From Patescibacteria group bacterium (GTDB taxonomy: Bacteria; Patescibacteriota; Minisyncoccia; Phycocordibacterales; Phycocordibacteraceae), in contig JAUPKX010000015.1 of assembly GCA_030837225.1 (NCBI GenBank), positions 1 to 55,858 of the forward strand: a DNA stretch of 55,858 bases. The letters are read 5' to 3'. Below are positions 29,992 through 38,200 of the stretch, piece after piece. A program made the translations under genes and the position numbers. The notes beneath the pieces were generated by a model. That model was given only the letters and a program-made list of their open reading frames with translations. It was not told the DNA's origin and did no database searches. Numbering within the stretch: the first letter of the stretch is position 1; each line of letters begins with the position of its first letter.

Positions 29992-31998
29992 CTAGAACTC
30001 CTGGAAACTCGGAATAACGTTAACCGTTGCGGTCTTTGGCGGCGCACCGTCGCAAGTGAGCGTGTAGGTGCTCTGGGTGTTGATGGTAACGGTATCCTCT
30101 CCTGCGGCGCTACAGACCGGAGCAGCAGAGACTGCAGAGGACCAGGAGATTCCCGGGCCCGTAACAGTACAGTCTGCATTCTGGCCATTCACGCCAGCGG
30201 CACTCCATCGAACGGTTGAGGTTTGGCCAGCACGCACTCGTGCTGGACTCGCTGTAATGGTAAGCGCTGGCGTACCTGCCGTGCACCAGTTAGCGGCCAC
30301 CGTAACAAGTGGACACTGAGCAGCGGACGCTGCGTTTGTTGCTGTTACCTGCATGCCATACGTTCCCGGCGCAGTGAATGTCCTTGTGGCGCTTGCACCA
30401 GTACCGTAGCCAGTCGTGCCATCAGACCCAGTCCATCCGTACGGCGACGTTGCCGCTCCCACGGTGCTTGTGTCATAGGTCACACTGCCTCCAACAACCG
30501 CTGACTGGGTATTAACCGTACAGGACACGCTTGCTGGAACCACCTGTCCTGTCACCGAAATATCGGTCCATGGACCACAGTTGTTGCCCTCATTCGATTC
30601 TGTAACTTGTCCAAGCCAGTCTGCACAAAGCCGAACAGAATAGGTGCCAGAGGTCGGGAAGCTGTAGCTGAAACCGCCTGAACCTGATACACCCGCAGAC
30701 AGTACCGGAATAGAGACCGATGCCGTCGTTGAGTTCTTTGCGGCAGGAGCCGTAAGCTGGAAGTATCCGGTAGTTGCTCCCGCAGCAGCACTACCAATAT
30801 TTGAGATTGTTCCAGAGACTGTCTGAGCCTGTCCTCGCGTAGCAGTAGTCGGGCTAATCGCTCCAGCGGTGAGGTCCGGTGTAAGTGCACCAACAGTCAA
30901 GTACTGCCAGCCGCTACAGTTGTTCGCATAGTTGCTCTCTGTGTGCACATTCACCCAGCTTGTATTGTTGTTTGCACAGACACGATAGAACTGCTGAGCT
31001 TGAGACGTCGGCGTGTACGAAGCAGAGACTTGCTGCCAGCCCCCTGCATCAAGCGGATCAATTGCAGTTGCGGCCAGTACCTGGTTAACCGTCGCGCAAT
31101 TGGTATCACATACCTGAACAATATTTGGGAAGTACCCTGCGTCTCCCATGCCTTGGTTCGCAACACCCCCATACAGTGTTACTGCTTGGTTTGTCATAGC
31201 GGTTACCGCACCACCCACCTGTCCCACGAGGTCAGGTACCTGTGTGACCGTTACCGTTGCTGCCGAACTAACCGAACTTTCGGTTGAGGAACCTGATGAC
31301 ACACACTCATACACGTCTGTTTCTATGCTACAGGTCGATTGATTTGCGCGATTTATTTTACAAGAGCCAGAGGTGCACGATTTGCCTTGGGGACTGAAAG
31401 GGCAGTCTGGAACATTTGTATACACACTCGCATTCTGGGAGACCGGGCAAGCAAGGTCCGATACATCGCTCGAAGTATACTGCCAGGTTGGACCCGGACT
31501 AGGCTGACCGGTAGTACAGGTAATAACATAGGTCGCTGATTGCGTCGGTGACACGCTGCGCGAGCCAGAACCATTCGCCGTAACGCTACCAACACTCTGA
31601 TTGATCGAACAGGAATTAACCCCACTTGAGCTCCAGGAAAGTGTTGCTGCAGAGCCTGCTGCTACTGTTTCGGGACTAACCGTTAAGGATACCGAGCTAG
31701 AAGGGGTTGGTGTAGGTGGTGTAGGATCTTCGCCGCCGCCTCCTTCGCCAGGTCCTCCTCCCTCATCACCGCCACAAGGGATTTCCTCTTGACTAACGAA
31801 GCCGTACCCGCCGAAACAAGCGTTTGTCGAGACACTGGTATCTCCATTTCCATTAGTCTCTCCAGGCCCACTTGCACCACAGGTAACAACAATGCTGCCG
31901 AAGCATTGCGCGTATACAACCTGAGGCGAAGGTGACACATACACACCTATGAAGAGTGCAGCAAGGAACACGGGCACTACTATTGAAATCTTGCGCAT
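29992..31998 (-). CDS. Secreted multi-domain Ig/CARDB surface protein
   Basis: A 668-residue protein with a signal peptide (ISIVVPVFLAALFIGVYVSP). A glycine/proline linker (GGPGEGGGGEDPTPPTPTPS) precedes an Ig-like domain (SVSLTVSPETVAAGSAATLS). A cysteine-containing module (LACPVSQNASVYTNVPDCPF), two CARDB-like domains (PDLVGQVGGAVTAMTNQAVT and PDLTAGAISPTTATRGQAQT) and a PKD-like domain follow. The last Ig-like domain (ASPARVRAGQTSTVRWSAAG) ends TATVNVIPSFQEF. The last third is paralogous to that of 27317-28990. It is the largest protein of this secreted cluster. Role in attachment is inferred from the domains only. Confidence 0.85.
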   Translation of the reverse strand: MRKISIVVPVFLAALFIGVYVSPSPQVVYAQCFGSIVVTCGASGPGETNGNGDTSVSTNACFGGYGFVSQEEIPCGGDEGGGPGEGGGGEDPTPPTPTPSSSVSLTVSPETVAAGSAATLSWSSSGVNSCSINQSVGSVTANGSGSRSVSPTQSATYVITCTTGQPSPGPTWQYTSSDVSDLACPVSQNASVYTNVPDCPFSPQGKSCTSGSCKINRANQSTCSIETDVYECVSSGSSTESSVSSAATVTVTQVPDLVGQVGGAVTAMTNQAVTLYGGVANQGMGDAGYFPNIVQVCDTNCATVNQVLAATAIDPLDAGGWQQVSASYTPTSQAQQFYRVCANNNTSWVNVHTESNYANNCSGWQYLTVGALTPDLTAGAISPTTATRGQAQTVSGTISNIGSAAAGATTGYFQLTAPAAKNSTTASVSIPVLSAGVSGSGGFSYSFPTSGTYSVRLCADWLGQVTESNEGNNCGPWTDISVTGQVVPASVSCTVNTQSAVVGGSVTYDTSTVGAATSPYGWTGSDGTTGYGTGASATRTFTAPGTYGMQVTATNAASAAQCPLVTVAANWCTAGTPALTITASPARVRAGQTSTVRWSAAGVNGQNADCTVTGPGISWSSAVSAAPVCSAAGEDTVTINTQSTYTLTCDGAPPKTATVNVIPSFQEF

Positions 31999-32093
31999 AC
32001 GTATAAATTAGGTCGGTAAGAGTTGATACGGGGATCGAGGGACTATAAAGGAATTATGCCCCTTTTTTGAGATTCTGTGCACGCTTATGCACA

Positions 32094-33425
32094 CTAATTT
32101 GCACTCAAGAAATCAATGTCCTTCTGAAACGCAGCCGCCTTAGCCATAACACTGTTGCCATACCCTTGTCCTGACGTAGCCCAGTTCCCTCCTGCGTAGT
32201 ATTTGGCGGCTGCCGTGTGCTCAGCAATGTACGATCCTCCTGCCGCGCCTCCGTCGGCAAGGTAGAGACCGGTTGCCGTAATAGCGTGAAGCGCATTCCA
32301 AGGATCGGCGGCACCGACACCGAGTGAAGATTTGATTCTGCCTTCATACATCTCCCAGGTACTCGGAATAAACTGCGTAGGACCCATGGCGCCGCCATAC
32401 CCCCCCGGAAGCGGACACGAGATTGGTGTATTCAAAGGATCGCGGCCGGCCGCTTTCATAAGGCGCTCAAACGGCACCGTGTCGCGCGGTGCCTTCATAG
32501 TGCCCGGGAACGGCGTACCAGTATTCTTTCCCTTCCCGTCCCCGGTACTAAGATCGGTTATGAGGCACTGTCCGACATTCTTCCCGAGATCAGACTCCTG
32601 CGAGAGAATCGCGAGGATCATCGCCGGACGAACTCCGGTTATTCTCGAAGCGGTCTTTGCATATTCAACCGCCTGTCCAAATTGGATGCCTCCCGTGTCT
32701 CGAAGCGGGAAGAGCTTCGCACGGATTTGTGCGGCCGTTTGCTCCTGCGATGTTTTGATTTGTCGATACTGACTCTCCTGTCCCTTGGTCTGCGCCAGGA
32801 GCGACCGTTTCTCAGCTTCCTTCGCCTGCACCTTTTTCTGGTCCAGGATAAGGGCGGAGCGGAGGATCTCCTGATCGGTGCGTTGGTCTTCGAGCCCCGT
32901 CTTCTCTACTTCCGTTGCAAGGCGCGTATCGCGAAGTTCCTCGAAAGACACCCGCATCGCCTGCTTTATAGACGCAAAGGTATCAAGATCCCCAAACACA
33001 TCTGAGAGGTCGCCGGTTGAGAGGACTGCTTCAACAATGGAGACATCGTCTATAGCATCGGTCTGGCGCAGGATCTGCGCGAGCGACTCCTGCTCGCGGG
33101 TCATCTTCTGTGAAAGGGTGCCTATGGTGCGACTATGAATGGTTATACCAGCAGAGAGTGCCTTGATCTCAGTCTCCGTGCTACGAACCTGAAGTTTCGC
33201 CTTCTTGATTTCCCCATCAAGAATAGCGATGTCGCGCTGCAAGGACGCACCTTCGGCAGACAAGGAATCGATGGTGGCTTGGGTCTTCCTCATTTCCCGC
33301 TCAAGGTCTGCAAGCTGTCGCTCAAGCTGCGCGCGCTCCTCGCCAGAGAGTTCTTGCGCAATGATTGCCACAGGGGCAACGAAAAGCACGGCAAAGAGGG
33401 AAAGGACGAGTATAAAGCGCTTCAT
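32094..33425 (-). CDS. Secreted coiled-coil lytic transglycosylase-like protein
   Basis: A 443-residue protein with a signal peptide (RFILVLSLFAVLFVAPVAII). Residues about 28-245 are a long coiled coil of the EnvC/CwlO type (ERAQLERQLADLEREMRKTQ, KKAKLQVRSTETEIKALSAG). A lytic-transglycosylase fold follows: AMILAILSQESDLG holds the likely catalytic Glu, GAMGPTQFIPSTWEMYEGRI matches the SLT/MltB pattern, and GLYLADGGA...KYYAGG completes it. It should cut peptidoglycan glycan strands during growth or division. In other bacteria the EnvC-type coiled coil usually carries an LytM or NlpC domain, so the pairing with a transglycosylase is less common. A TATACT box is 11 bases before ATG. Confidence 0.88.
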   Translation of the reverse strand: MKRFILVLSLFAVLFVAPVAIIAQELSGEERAQLERQLADLEREMRKTQATIDSLSAEGASLQRDIAILDGEIKKAKLQVRSTETEIKALSAGITIHSRTIGTLSQKMTREQESLAQILRQTDAIDDVSIVEAVLSTGDLSDVFGDLDTFASIKQAMRVSFEELRDTRLATEVEKTGLEDQRTDQEILRSALILDQKKVQAKEAEKRSLLAQTKGQESQYRQIKTSQEQTAAQIRAKLFPLRDTGGIQFGQAVEYAKTASRITGVRPAMILAILSQESDLGKNVGQCLITDLSTGDGKGKNTGTPFPGTMKAPRDTVPFERLMKAAGRDPLNTPISCPLPGGYGGAMGPTQFIPSTWEMYEGRIKSSLGVGAADPWNALHAITATGLYLADGGAAGGSYIAEHTAAAKYYAGGNWATSGQGYGNSVMAKAAAFQKDIDFLSAN

Positions 33426-33457
33426 GACAAAGGTTCAGTATAGCAGAAGACGAAACG

Positions 33458-33487
33458 AGACCGCCTGCACTTACATGCAGGCGGTCT
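33458..33487 (-). terminator. Terminator-like hairpin after rplY
   Basis: A perfect 12-bp stem (AGACCGCCTGCA/TGCAGGCGGTCT) with a 6-base loop lies between the rplY stop and the transglycosylase start. The T run is short. Confidence 0.65.
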
Positions 33488-33502
33488 TGAGTAACAAATA
33501 CG

Positions 33503-34141
33503 TTATGCGGCTTCCTCTTCTTCGCCGTCCTTGCCCTTCTTCTCAACCTCAATAGCGTCCATATCAGGCGCTGCGGAGTCTTCCTCCTTCTCTTCTTCAA
33601 CGGCCTGTGCAAGCGCAACAATCTCGTCCTCAGGGGTGAGGATCTCTACGCCTGCTGGCGCGGTGAGGTCGGAAACACGGATCTGGTCGCCGTCTGCGGC
33701 GAGAGAAGAAATATCAACCTCGATCTCAGATGGAAGCTTCGAAGGATCGGATTCAATCTCAACTTCGTGAAGCACCTTCACAAGGTTCGAGCCGGTCTTA
33801 ACCGCCATAGACTCGCCGATAAAGGAGAGCGGTACGGAAACCGTAACCTTTGCACCCTTCTGAACTGCGTAGAAGTCTGCGTGACGTGGGATGTGCGTAA
33901 CGGGGTCGCGATCAAGATCGTGAATAAGAACCTGCATTGGCTTCTCAAGACCCTCGAGGGTGATGAGTGCGGACTCGCCACCGTGGCGAAGAAGCGCCTC
34001 GAACTCCTGGCGAGGAACGGTTATGGAAATAGCCTCCTGCTTTGGTCCGTAGACAACGGCTGGGAGTGCGCCGTCCTTAGCGAGCTTCAAAGAGCTCTTA
34101 CCAAGAATGGTGCGGGGGGAAACGCTTAATGTGTGCTGCAT
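33503..34141 (-). CDS. rplY: Large ribosomal subunit protein bL25 (CTC family)
   Basis: A 212-residue bL25/CTC protein starting MQHTLSVSPRTILGKSSLKL. The 5S-rRNA-binding domain shows GALPAVVYGPKQEAISITVP and HDLDRDPVTHIPRHADFYAV. The C-terminal TL5/CTC domain runs through VTVSVPLSFIGESMAVKTGS to about residue 185 (VEILTPEDEIVALAQAVEEE). A strongly acidic tail (EKKGKDGEEEEAA) ends the protein. The ATG at 34141 fits the family; the ORF extends 12 codons upstream. It binds 5S rRNA in the central protuberance. Confidence 0.94.
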   Translation of the reverse strand: MQHTLSVSPRTILGKSSLKLAKDGALPAVVYGPKQEAISITVPRQEFEALLRHGGESALITLEGLEKPMQVLIHDLDRDPVTHIPRHADFYAVQKGAKVTVSVPLSFIGESMAVKTGSNLVKVLHEVEIESDPSKLPSEIEVDISSLAADGDQIRVSDLTAPAGVEILTPEDEIVALAQAVEEEKEEDSAAPDMDAIEVEKKGKDGEEEEAA

Positions 34142-34194
34142 AGTGCAGGGAGTATGCCTGAAAAGGGCTTGATGCACAAGTAGGCTCGTACCAA

Positions 34195-34228
34195 TTGACT
34201 CCTTCGAGCGTCTACTATATTATATAAT
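34195..34228 (+). promoter_or_regulatory. Promoter/operator region of the RHH-RelE pair
   Basis: TTGACT at 34195-34200 and two overlapping -10 candidates, TATATT (34216-34221, 15-base spacer) and TATAAT (34223-34228). The tract is very A+T-rich and runs to TATAG at 34241, with loose dyad symmetry. Autoregulation by the antitoxin is typical of such pairs. Confidence 0.5.
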
Positions 34229-34250
34229 CATATTAACTTATAGTACTTCT

Positions 34251-34469
34251 ATGGCTACTATCTCCGTTCCCCTTTCCGCTGAGCTAGAGAATCGCTTGGA
34301 TGCTCTCGTCTCTGACGGTGTTGGCTCCAACCGTGCGGACGTAATGCGTCGTGCGCTTGAAAGACTCGCTGAGGAAGAGGCGATTAACGCGGTACTCAAT
34401 GCTGAACGTGAGGTTGGCGACGGAAAAATCTTGCGGGGTGATCTCCGTACCCTACTGTTGGAAAACTAG
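34251..34469 (+). CDS. Ribbon-helix-helix antitoxin
   Basis: A 72-residue protein. The N-terminal strand TISVPLSAELENRLDAL and the following NRADVMRRALERLAEEEAIN form a CopG/ParD-like ribbon-helix-helix DNA-binding domain. The C-terminal part (AEREVGDGKILRGDLRTLLL) is the expected toxin-binding tail. It is three bases upstream of a RelE/ParE-type toxin and preceded by an A+T-rich promoter. Antitoxins of this type repress their own operon. Start at 34251 matches the domain start; no strong ribosome site is seen. Confidence 0.88.
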   Translation: MATISVPLSAELENRLDALVSDGVGSNRADVMRRALERLAEEEAINAVLNAEREVGDGKILRGDLRTLLLEN

Positions 34470-34472
34470 CTC

Positions 34473-34733
34473 ATGAAGATAGCTCTCGCGCCGCAATTCA
34501 GGCGGCAGTTTAAGAAGCTTCCAAGAGCACTTCAAGAGGAAGCTGTAGAGAAGATGGAACTCTTTCGTGATACGAAAAATCACCTCGCACTAAAGGTTCA
34601 TAAATTGCACGGAAGGTTGAACAGTCGTCTGAGCTTTTCGGTTAACTACCGCTACCGCATCATTTTTATGTGGGAAGTAGCCAACGAGTCGGCAATCATG
34701 CTCGCGATTGGCGACCACGCACTCTACGATTAA
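34473..34733 (+). CDS. RelE/ParE-superfamily toxin
   Basis: An 86-residue basic protein: MKIALAPQFRRQFKKLPRAL at the N terminus, then HLALKVHKLHGRLNSRLSFS, VNYRYRIIFMWE and IMLAIGDHALYD. This is the RelE/YafQ/ParE fold pattern with conserved basic and aromatic residues and a final GDHALY, found in ribosome-dependent mRNA interferases. It overlaps fba at its 3' end: the two converging stops share the bases TTAA at 34730-34733. Whether it cleaves mRNA or targets gyrase cannot be told, but the tail favours the RelE/YafQ branch. Confidence 0.9.
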   Translation: MKIALAPQFRRQFKKLPRALQEEAVEKMELFRDTKNHLALKVHKLHGRLNSRLSFSVNYRYRIIFMWEVANESAIMLAIGDHALYD

Positions 34734-35755
34734 CGAATCGCTGCTGCTACTTTCTCGAGTCTCTCGAGAAACACCTTCCGCGCTGCGGGCACGTTCTCGT
34801 CCTCTCCCTTCCACACCATAATTGCCTCTTCCTGGAGTGCTCGGCCATAGCTAAAGGTGAGGGGCCAAGGGGCGTTGCGTTCTCGTGCGAGCTTCGTTAT
34901 GGCAGCAAGGTTCGCGGTTGCCTGATCCGGCGTCTGTCCTCCGGAAAGGAATACGATGCCTGCAACTTCAGCGGGCACCGTGTCCATGAGCGCCCCCACC
35001 GTATCCTCGGCTACCTCTTCGGGTGTGTCGGTCCTTCCGCTCTTGTCTCCTGAAAGTGCCATGGACGTCTTAATGATGATGCCGGAGAGATCAGCGCACT
35101 GCTCGTTCAACGTATCAAATAGCACTCGCATCGCTGACTCAATCACCGCCCGAGAGCGTAGCCTGCTATGGGCACCATCAAGAAGTACCTCAGGCTCAAG
35201 CATAGGCACCATGCCTGCCTTCTGAACTTCGCAGGCATAGGTAGCAAGCCGTTTCGCATTCTCAACGAGCGCCCGTGCCGTTGGAAGGCGGTCCCCTTCT
35301 ATGGTTATGGCCGCGCGCCACTTCGTGAAGCACGTCTTACTTTCTCCGTGGTACTCATTAAGGCGCTCAGGCAGACCGAGAAGCCCCTTGGTAATACTCT
35401 CCTCCGGACTCTCACTGAGTGGCTCAAGTCCCTCATCAACCTTGATGCCCGGAAGTATGCCGCGTGCCGCAAGCAATTCAGGGAACGGGAGTGCGTCGAT
35501 TTCTTTGGACGGAATACCGTCCTTGGTATCGGACTGCGAGAGCGTCTCCTTATAGAGAATCACGCCCGAGAGATAGGCCTCGATACCAGGCGTTGCAAGG
35601 AGCATGTCCCGGAACTTCCGATGCATCTCGGGACCTGTTGCAATACCAAACGCGGCGAGTCGCTTCTCGTCCGCTGTCTTCTCGCTTTCGTCTGCGGCGA
35701 GTATGCCCTTACCTGGTGCAACCAGCGCGCGCGCAATATCCGAAAGGTTCATCAT
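34730..35755 (-). CDS. fba: Fructose-bisphosphate aldolase, class I
   Basis: A 341-residue Schiff-base aldolase that splits fructose-1,6-bisphosphate. The family start GKGILAADESEKTADEKRLA is present, with GIKVDEGL (active-site Lys), KWRAAITI, the EPEVLLDGAH segment and the Schiff-base Lys in GIIIKTSMALSG. FLSGGQT and the C-terminal SYGRALQ are also seen. Class I is less usual in bacteria than class II. The -10-like TACACT lies exactly six bases before the ATG at 35755. Its stop overlaps that of the RelE-type toxin. It belongs functionally with gap and the pentose-phosphate genes further downstream. Confidence 0.96.
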   Translation of the reverse strand: MMNLSDIARALVAPGKGILAADESEKTADEKRLAAFGIATGPEMHRKFRDMLLATPGIEAYLSGVILYKETLSQSDTKDGIPSKEIDALPFPELLAARGILPGIKVDEGLEPLSESPEESITKGLLGLPERLNEYHGESKTCFTKWRAAITIEGDRLPTARALVENAKRLATYACEVQKAGMVPMLEPEVLLDGAHSRLRSRAVIESAMRVLFDTLNEQCADLSGIIIKTSMALSGDKSGRTDTPEEVAEDTVGALMDTVPAEVAGIVFLSGGQTPDQATANLAAITKLARERNAPWPLTFSYGRALQEEAIMVWKGEDENVPAARKVFLERLEKVAAAIR

Positions 35756-35761
35756 GTAAAA

Positions 35762-35767
35762 AGTGTA
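35762..35767 (-). promoter_or_regulatory. fba -10 box, leaderless type
   Basis: TACACT on the minus strand, six bases (TTTTAC), then ATG. It is back-to-back with the pilin C promoter, 20 bases away. Confidence 0.5.
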
Positions 35768-35787
35768 GCATGCGGGCTCCTGTGCGG

Positions 35788-35799
35788 TAGAATATATTC
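35788..35799 (+). promoter_or_regulatory. -10 box of pilin C, leaderless type
   Basis: TAGAAT at 35788-35793, six bases (ATATTC), then the pilin ATG at 35800. Confidence 0.45.
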
Positions 35800-36238
35800 A
35801 TGAATGCACAGAAGGGATTTACCTTAATCGAGCTCTTGGTTGTGGTCGCTATTATCAGCTTATTAAGCTCTGTTGTTGTGGCGTCCCTCAATACCGCGCG
35901 CTAAATCAAGAGACGCTGGACGAATTACCGCGATAAAGCAAGTGCAGAATGCGCTCGCACTTTATTACGTTGATCGAAACGACTATCCTCCCATTGCGCA
36001 GGATGAATGCGGTGGCACTGAAGGATTTACAACAACCGGAAACAACTTTATGAGTTCCTTGGTCTCTTTGGGCTATCTTGCTTCCTCTCCAGTCGATCCA
36101 GGGAATCTTAACTGCGGTATGCAGTATGTCCGTGACAGCAATACCTCCTATCGCGTCTTCTATCGTGTTGAGGCGGGGGCAACACCTCCCGCAACCGGCT
36201 GCAACCAGCCGCCTACCTGGTACTGTCTTCGGCCGTAA
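35800..36238 (+). pseudogene. Type IV prepilin gene with frameshift (pilin C)
   Basis: Translation from ATG 35800 gives [19 protein letters not shown] and continues to SLNTAR, then meets TAA at about 35902. In the next frame the protein resumes as AKSRDAGRITAIKQVQNALA, which is the expected continuation in the other pilins, and runs to a stop at 36238 (CNQPPTWYCLRP). The break lies in an alternating GC tract (CCGCGCGCTAAA); two missing bases would restore the frame. It could be a true pseudogene, a slip-prone phase-variable tract, or an assembly error. The downstream half is otherwise intact with Cys residues kept, arguing for recent loss. Confidence 0.85.
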
Positions 36239-36241
36239 CCT

Positions 36242-36493
36242 ATGAATGTAACCTTCGACGAAGAACAGCAGATTACGAGAGTACCGCAGACTGGTGTCTC
36301 GGGTCTCTATGCGCTTGTTATCCGATGGGGATTCGCAAAGAATGAGAAGCAAGCCGTCACGGTATTGTTAGTGGTAGCTGCTGCCTGCGTCGTACTCGCT
36401 GGTTTCGCGCTATTCAGCGGGAAAGGCAGCACCACCGTACCTCCTGACGAGTACGCCGAGCGAGCGCGATCGCAAGATACGGCACCCCGATAG
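36242..36493 (+). CDS. Small single-TM partner protein of pilin cassette D
   Basis: An 83-residue member of the five-copy partner family: MNVTFDEEQQITRVPQTGVS, the signature VIRWGFAKNEKQA, one TM helix (LLVVAAACVVLAGFALFSG) and a charged tail (PPDEYAERARSQDTAPR). It begins three bases after pilin C ends and finishes three bases before pilin D begins, so the three genes are one tight plus-strand unit. Both flanking pilins are frameshifted while this gene is intact. Confidence 0.85.
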   Translation: MNVTFDEEQQITRVPQTGVSGLYALVIRWGFAKNEKQAVTVLLVVAAACVVLAGFALFSGKGSTTVPPDEYAERARSQDTAPR

Positions 36494-36496
36494 CCT

Positions 36497-36959
36497 ATGA
36501 AGCGCGGATTCACCCTCATTGAGCTTTTTAGTTGTCATCGCCATCATCGGCGTCCTCTCGAGTGTCGTACTAGTATCCCTTAATACCGCACGCTCGAAGG
36601 CGAACGATGCAAAGATACGTACTGATCTACGCCAAATATCAACAGCACTGCAATTCTATTTCGATAAGTACGGCAGGTACCCAACAAATCCTCAATCATG
36701 TTGCGGGTCAAGTTTCCCTTCTGCTCTTACACCTCTTGTGACCGAGGGATTCATCGCTACGCTACCAACCTCTCCGAATCCCGCGTATCCGTATTACTAC
36801 TATGACTACGGAGGTACGACCGGAGCCCTCGTTGTGAGTCAATTTTTAGGCACCGCTCCTTCAACCGGATATGCTGGTTCCTGTCGTCCTTTCTCAGGAG
36901 GCAATTGGTGCAGGAGCGATGAGAGTAGCACCTACTATTGTCTCTGTAATCCATATTAG
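36497..36959 (+). pseudogene. Type IV prepilin gene with frameshift (pilin D)
   Basis: ATG at 36497 gives [10 protein letters not shown] and then leaves the pilin frame at a run of five T (GAGCTTTTTAGTT). With four T the frame would read [20 protein letters not shown] and continue unbroken to the stop at 36959 (CRSDESSTYYCLCNPY). The C-terminal region has seven cysteines, including the CCG pair. A single extra T in a homopolymer can arise by slippage or by sequencing error. It is the second frameshifted pilin in 1.2 kb, with an intact partner gene between. Confidence 0.85.
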
Positions 36960-36981
36960 GCCTCGTGCTAAACTCTCGAGT

Positions 36982-37974
36982 ATGAGCATAGATTTCCTCG
37001 CCGTTGGCGACACCGTGGTAGATGATTTTATTCGATTAAAGGACGCAGCCGTTAATTGTGACGTTGATACAAACGCCTGCACCATTACCATGCGCTGGGG
37101 TGACAAGATCCCCTTTGAGTCCTCAACCATCCTTGCAGGTGTTGGGAACTCTGCAAACGCAGCCGTCTCCGCATCGCGCCTTGGACTTTCCTCAGCGCTT
37201 CTCGCAACCATTGGCAACGATCATGATGGTGAACTCATCCTAGAATCATTCGCACGCGAAGGACTCAACACCTCGTTGATTACGAGAGCCGACGACAAGT
37301 TCACCAATCATCATTACGTCCTCTGGTACGAGAGCGAGCGGACCATCTTGGTTAAGCCGGAACCATACGAGTATGTGTTCCCGAAGGATCTTGAGCCGCC
37401 GAAGACGATCTACCTCTCGTCGCTTGGCAATGCCAGCGTCACCTACTACGAGGATATGGCTCGCTACCTACACGAGCATCCTGATATCTTCCTCACCTTC
37501 CAGCCAGGGACCTTCCAAATGAAAATGGGTTCCGAAGCACTAAAGCCTATCTACGCACGCACGAACCTGCTCGTCGTTAATAAGGAAGAAGCAGCGCGGA
37601 TTCTCAATCTTGAATCCACAGAATCTATAACGGTCCTTCTTGAAAAGCTTATGGCACTTGGACCAAAGACCGTGATCATTACCGATGGTCGCCTCGATGC
37701 CCATGCATTCGATGGTGAGAAGACCCTATTGATTCCCATGTACCCAGACAACCGCCCGCCGTTCGAACGCACGGGTGCTGGGGATGCGTTCGCCTCGACC
37801 ATAACCGCCGCACTCTCACTCGGCAAACCGCTCGAGGAGGCGCTTCTGTGGGGACCGATCAACTCGATGTCAGTTGTACAGGAAGTTGGTGCACAGAAAG
37901 GACTTCTTACGCGCGAAGTACTTGAGGACTATCTCGTCAAAGCACCTCCCGAATATAGGGTTAGCAATCTCTAG
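36982..37974 (+). CDS. PfkB-family sugar kinase
   Basis: A 330-residue ribokinase-fold kinase starting MSIDFLAVGDTVVDDFIRLK. The first family motif is GVGNSANAAVSASRLGLSSA; the second, near the C terminus, is RTGAGDAFASTITAALSLG, with the catalytic Asp in GAGD. Substrate specificity is not evident; ribose, fructose, fructose-phosphate or nucleosides are all possible. Its place beside fba, transketolase and rpe favours sugar or sugar-phosphate. TAAACT lies seven bases before ATG. A terminator-like hairpin follows at 37978-38003. Confidence 0.9.
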   Translation: MSIDFLAVGDTVVDDFIRLKDAAVNCDVDTNACTITMRWGDKIPFESSTILAGVGNSANAAVSASRLGLSSALLATIGNDHDGELILESFAREGLNTSLITRADDKFTNHHYVLWYESERTILVKPEPYEYVFPKDLEPPKTIYLSSLGNASVTYYEDMARYLHEHPDIFLTFQPGTFQMKMGSEALKPIYARTNLLVVNKEEAARILNLESTESITVLLEKLMALGPKTVIITDGRLDAHAFDGEKTLLIPMYPDNRPPFERTGAGDAFASTITAALSLGKPLEEALLWGPINSMSVVQEVGAQKGLLTREVLEDYLVKAPPEYRVSNL

Positions 37975-37977
37975 CAG

Positions 37978-38003
37978 AAATCCCCGGCCTCTGCCGGGGA
38001 TTT
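37978..38003. terminator. Bidirectional terminator between the kinase and the 62-residue gene
   Basis: A perfect 11-bp stem (AAATCCCCGGC/GCCGGGGATTT) with a 4-base loop lies between converging genes. Confidence 0.82.
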
Positions 38004-38004
38004 C

Positions 38005-38193
38005 CTATTCAGTTGACGTAGCTGCGCTTCTTCCACGTTCAAAGTCCGCGTCTTCGGCAAATGGATTGAACGGCGGTTCGTTGTACGCAGCATTGCTTGA
38101 GTTAACGGCGTCAACAATAAGTGCAATGGCACCAAGTGCGAGCAGCACAATGAGCGTTATGGCCGCGTAGGAGGTGAGTTTCTTCCCCTTCAT
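38005..38193 (-). CDS. Small single-TM protein downstream of the transketolase C-terminal subunit
   Basis: A 62-residue protein: basic start (MKGKKLTSYA), one TM helix (ITLIVLLALGAIALIVDAV) and a polar tail (EPPFNPFAEDADFERGRSAA). It starts seven bases after the stop of the transketolase gene, so it is likely the last gene of that operon, ending at the hairpin 37978-38003. It lacks the pilin-partner signature. Function unknown. Confidence 0.65.
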   Translation of the reverse strand: MKGKKLTSYAAITLIVLLALGAIALIVDAVNSSNAAYNEPPFNPFAEDADFERGRSAATSTE

Positions 38194-38200
38194 ATACGTA

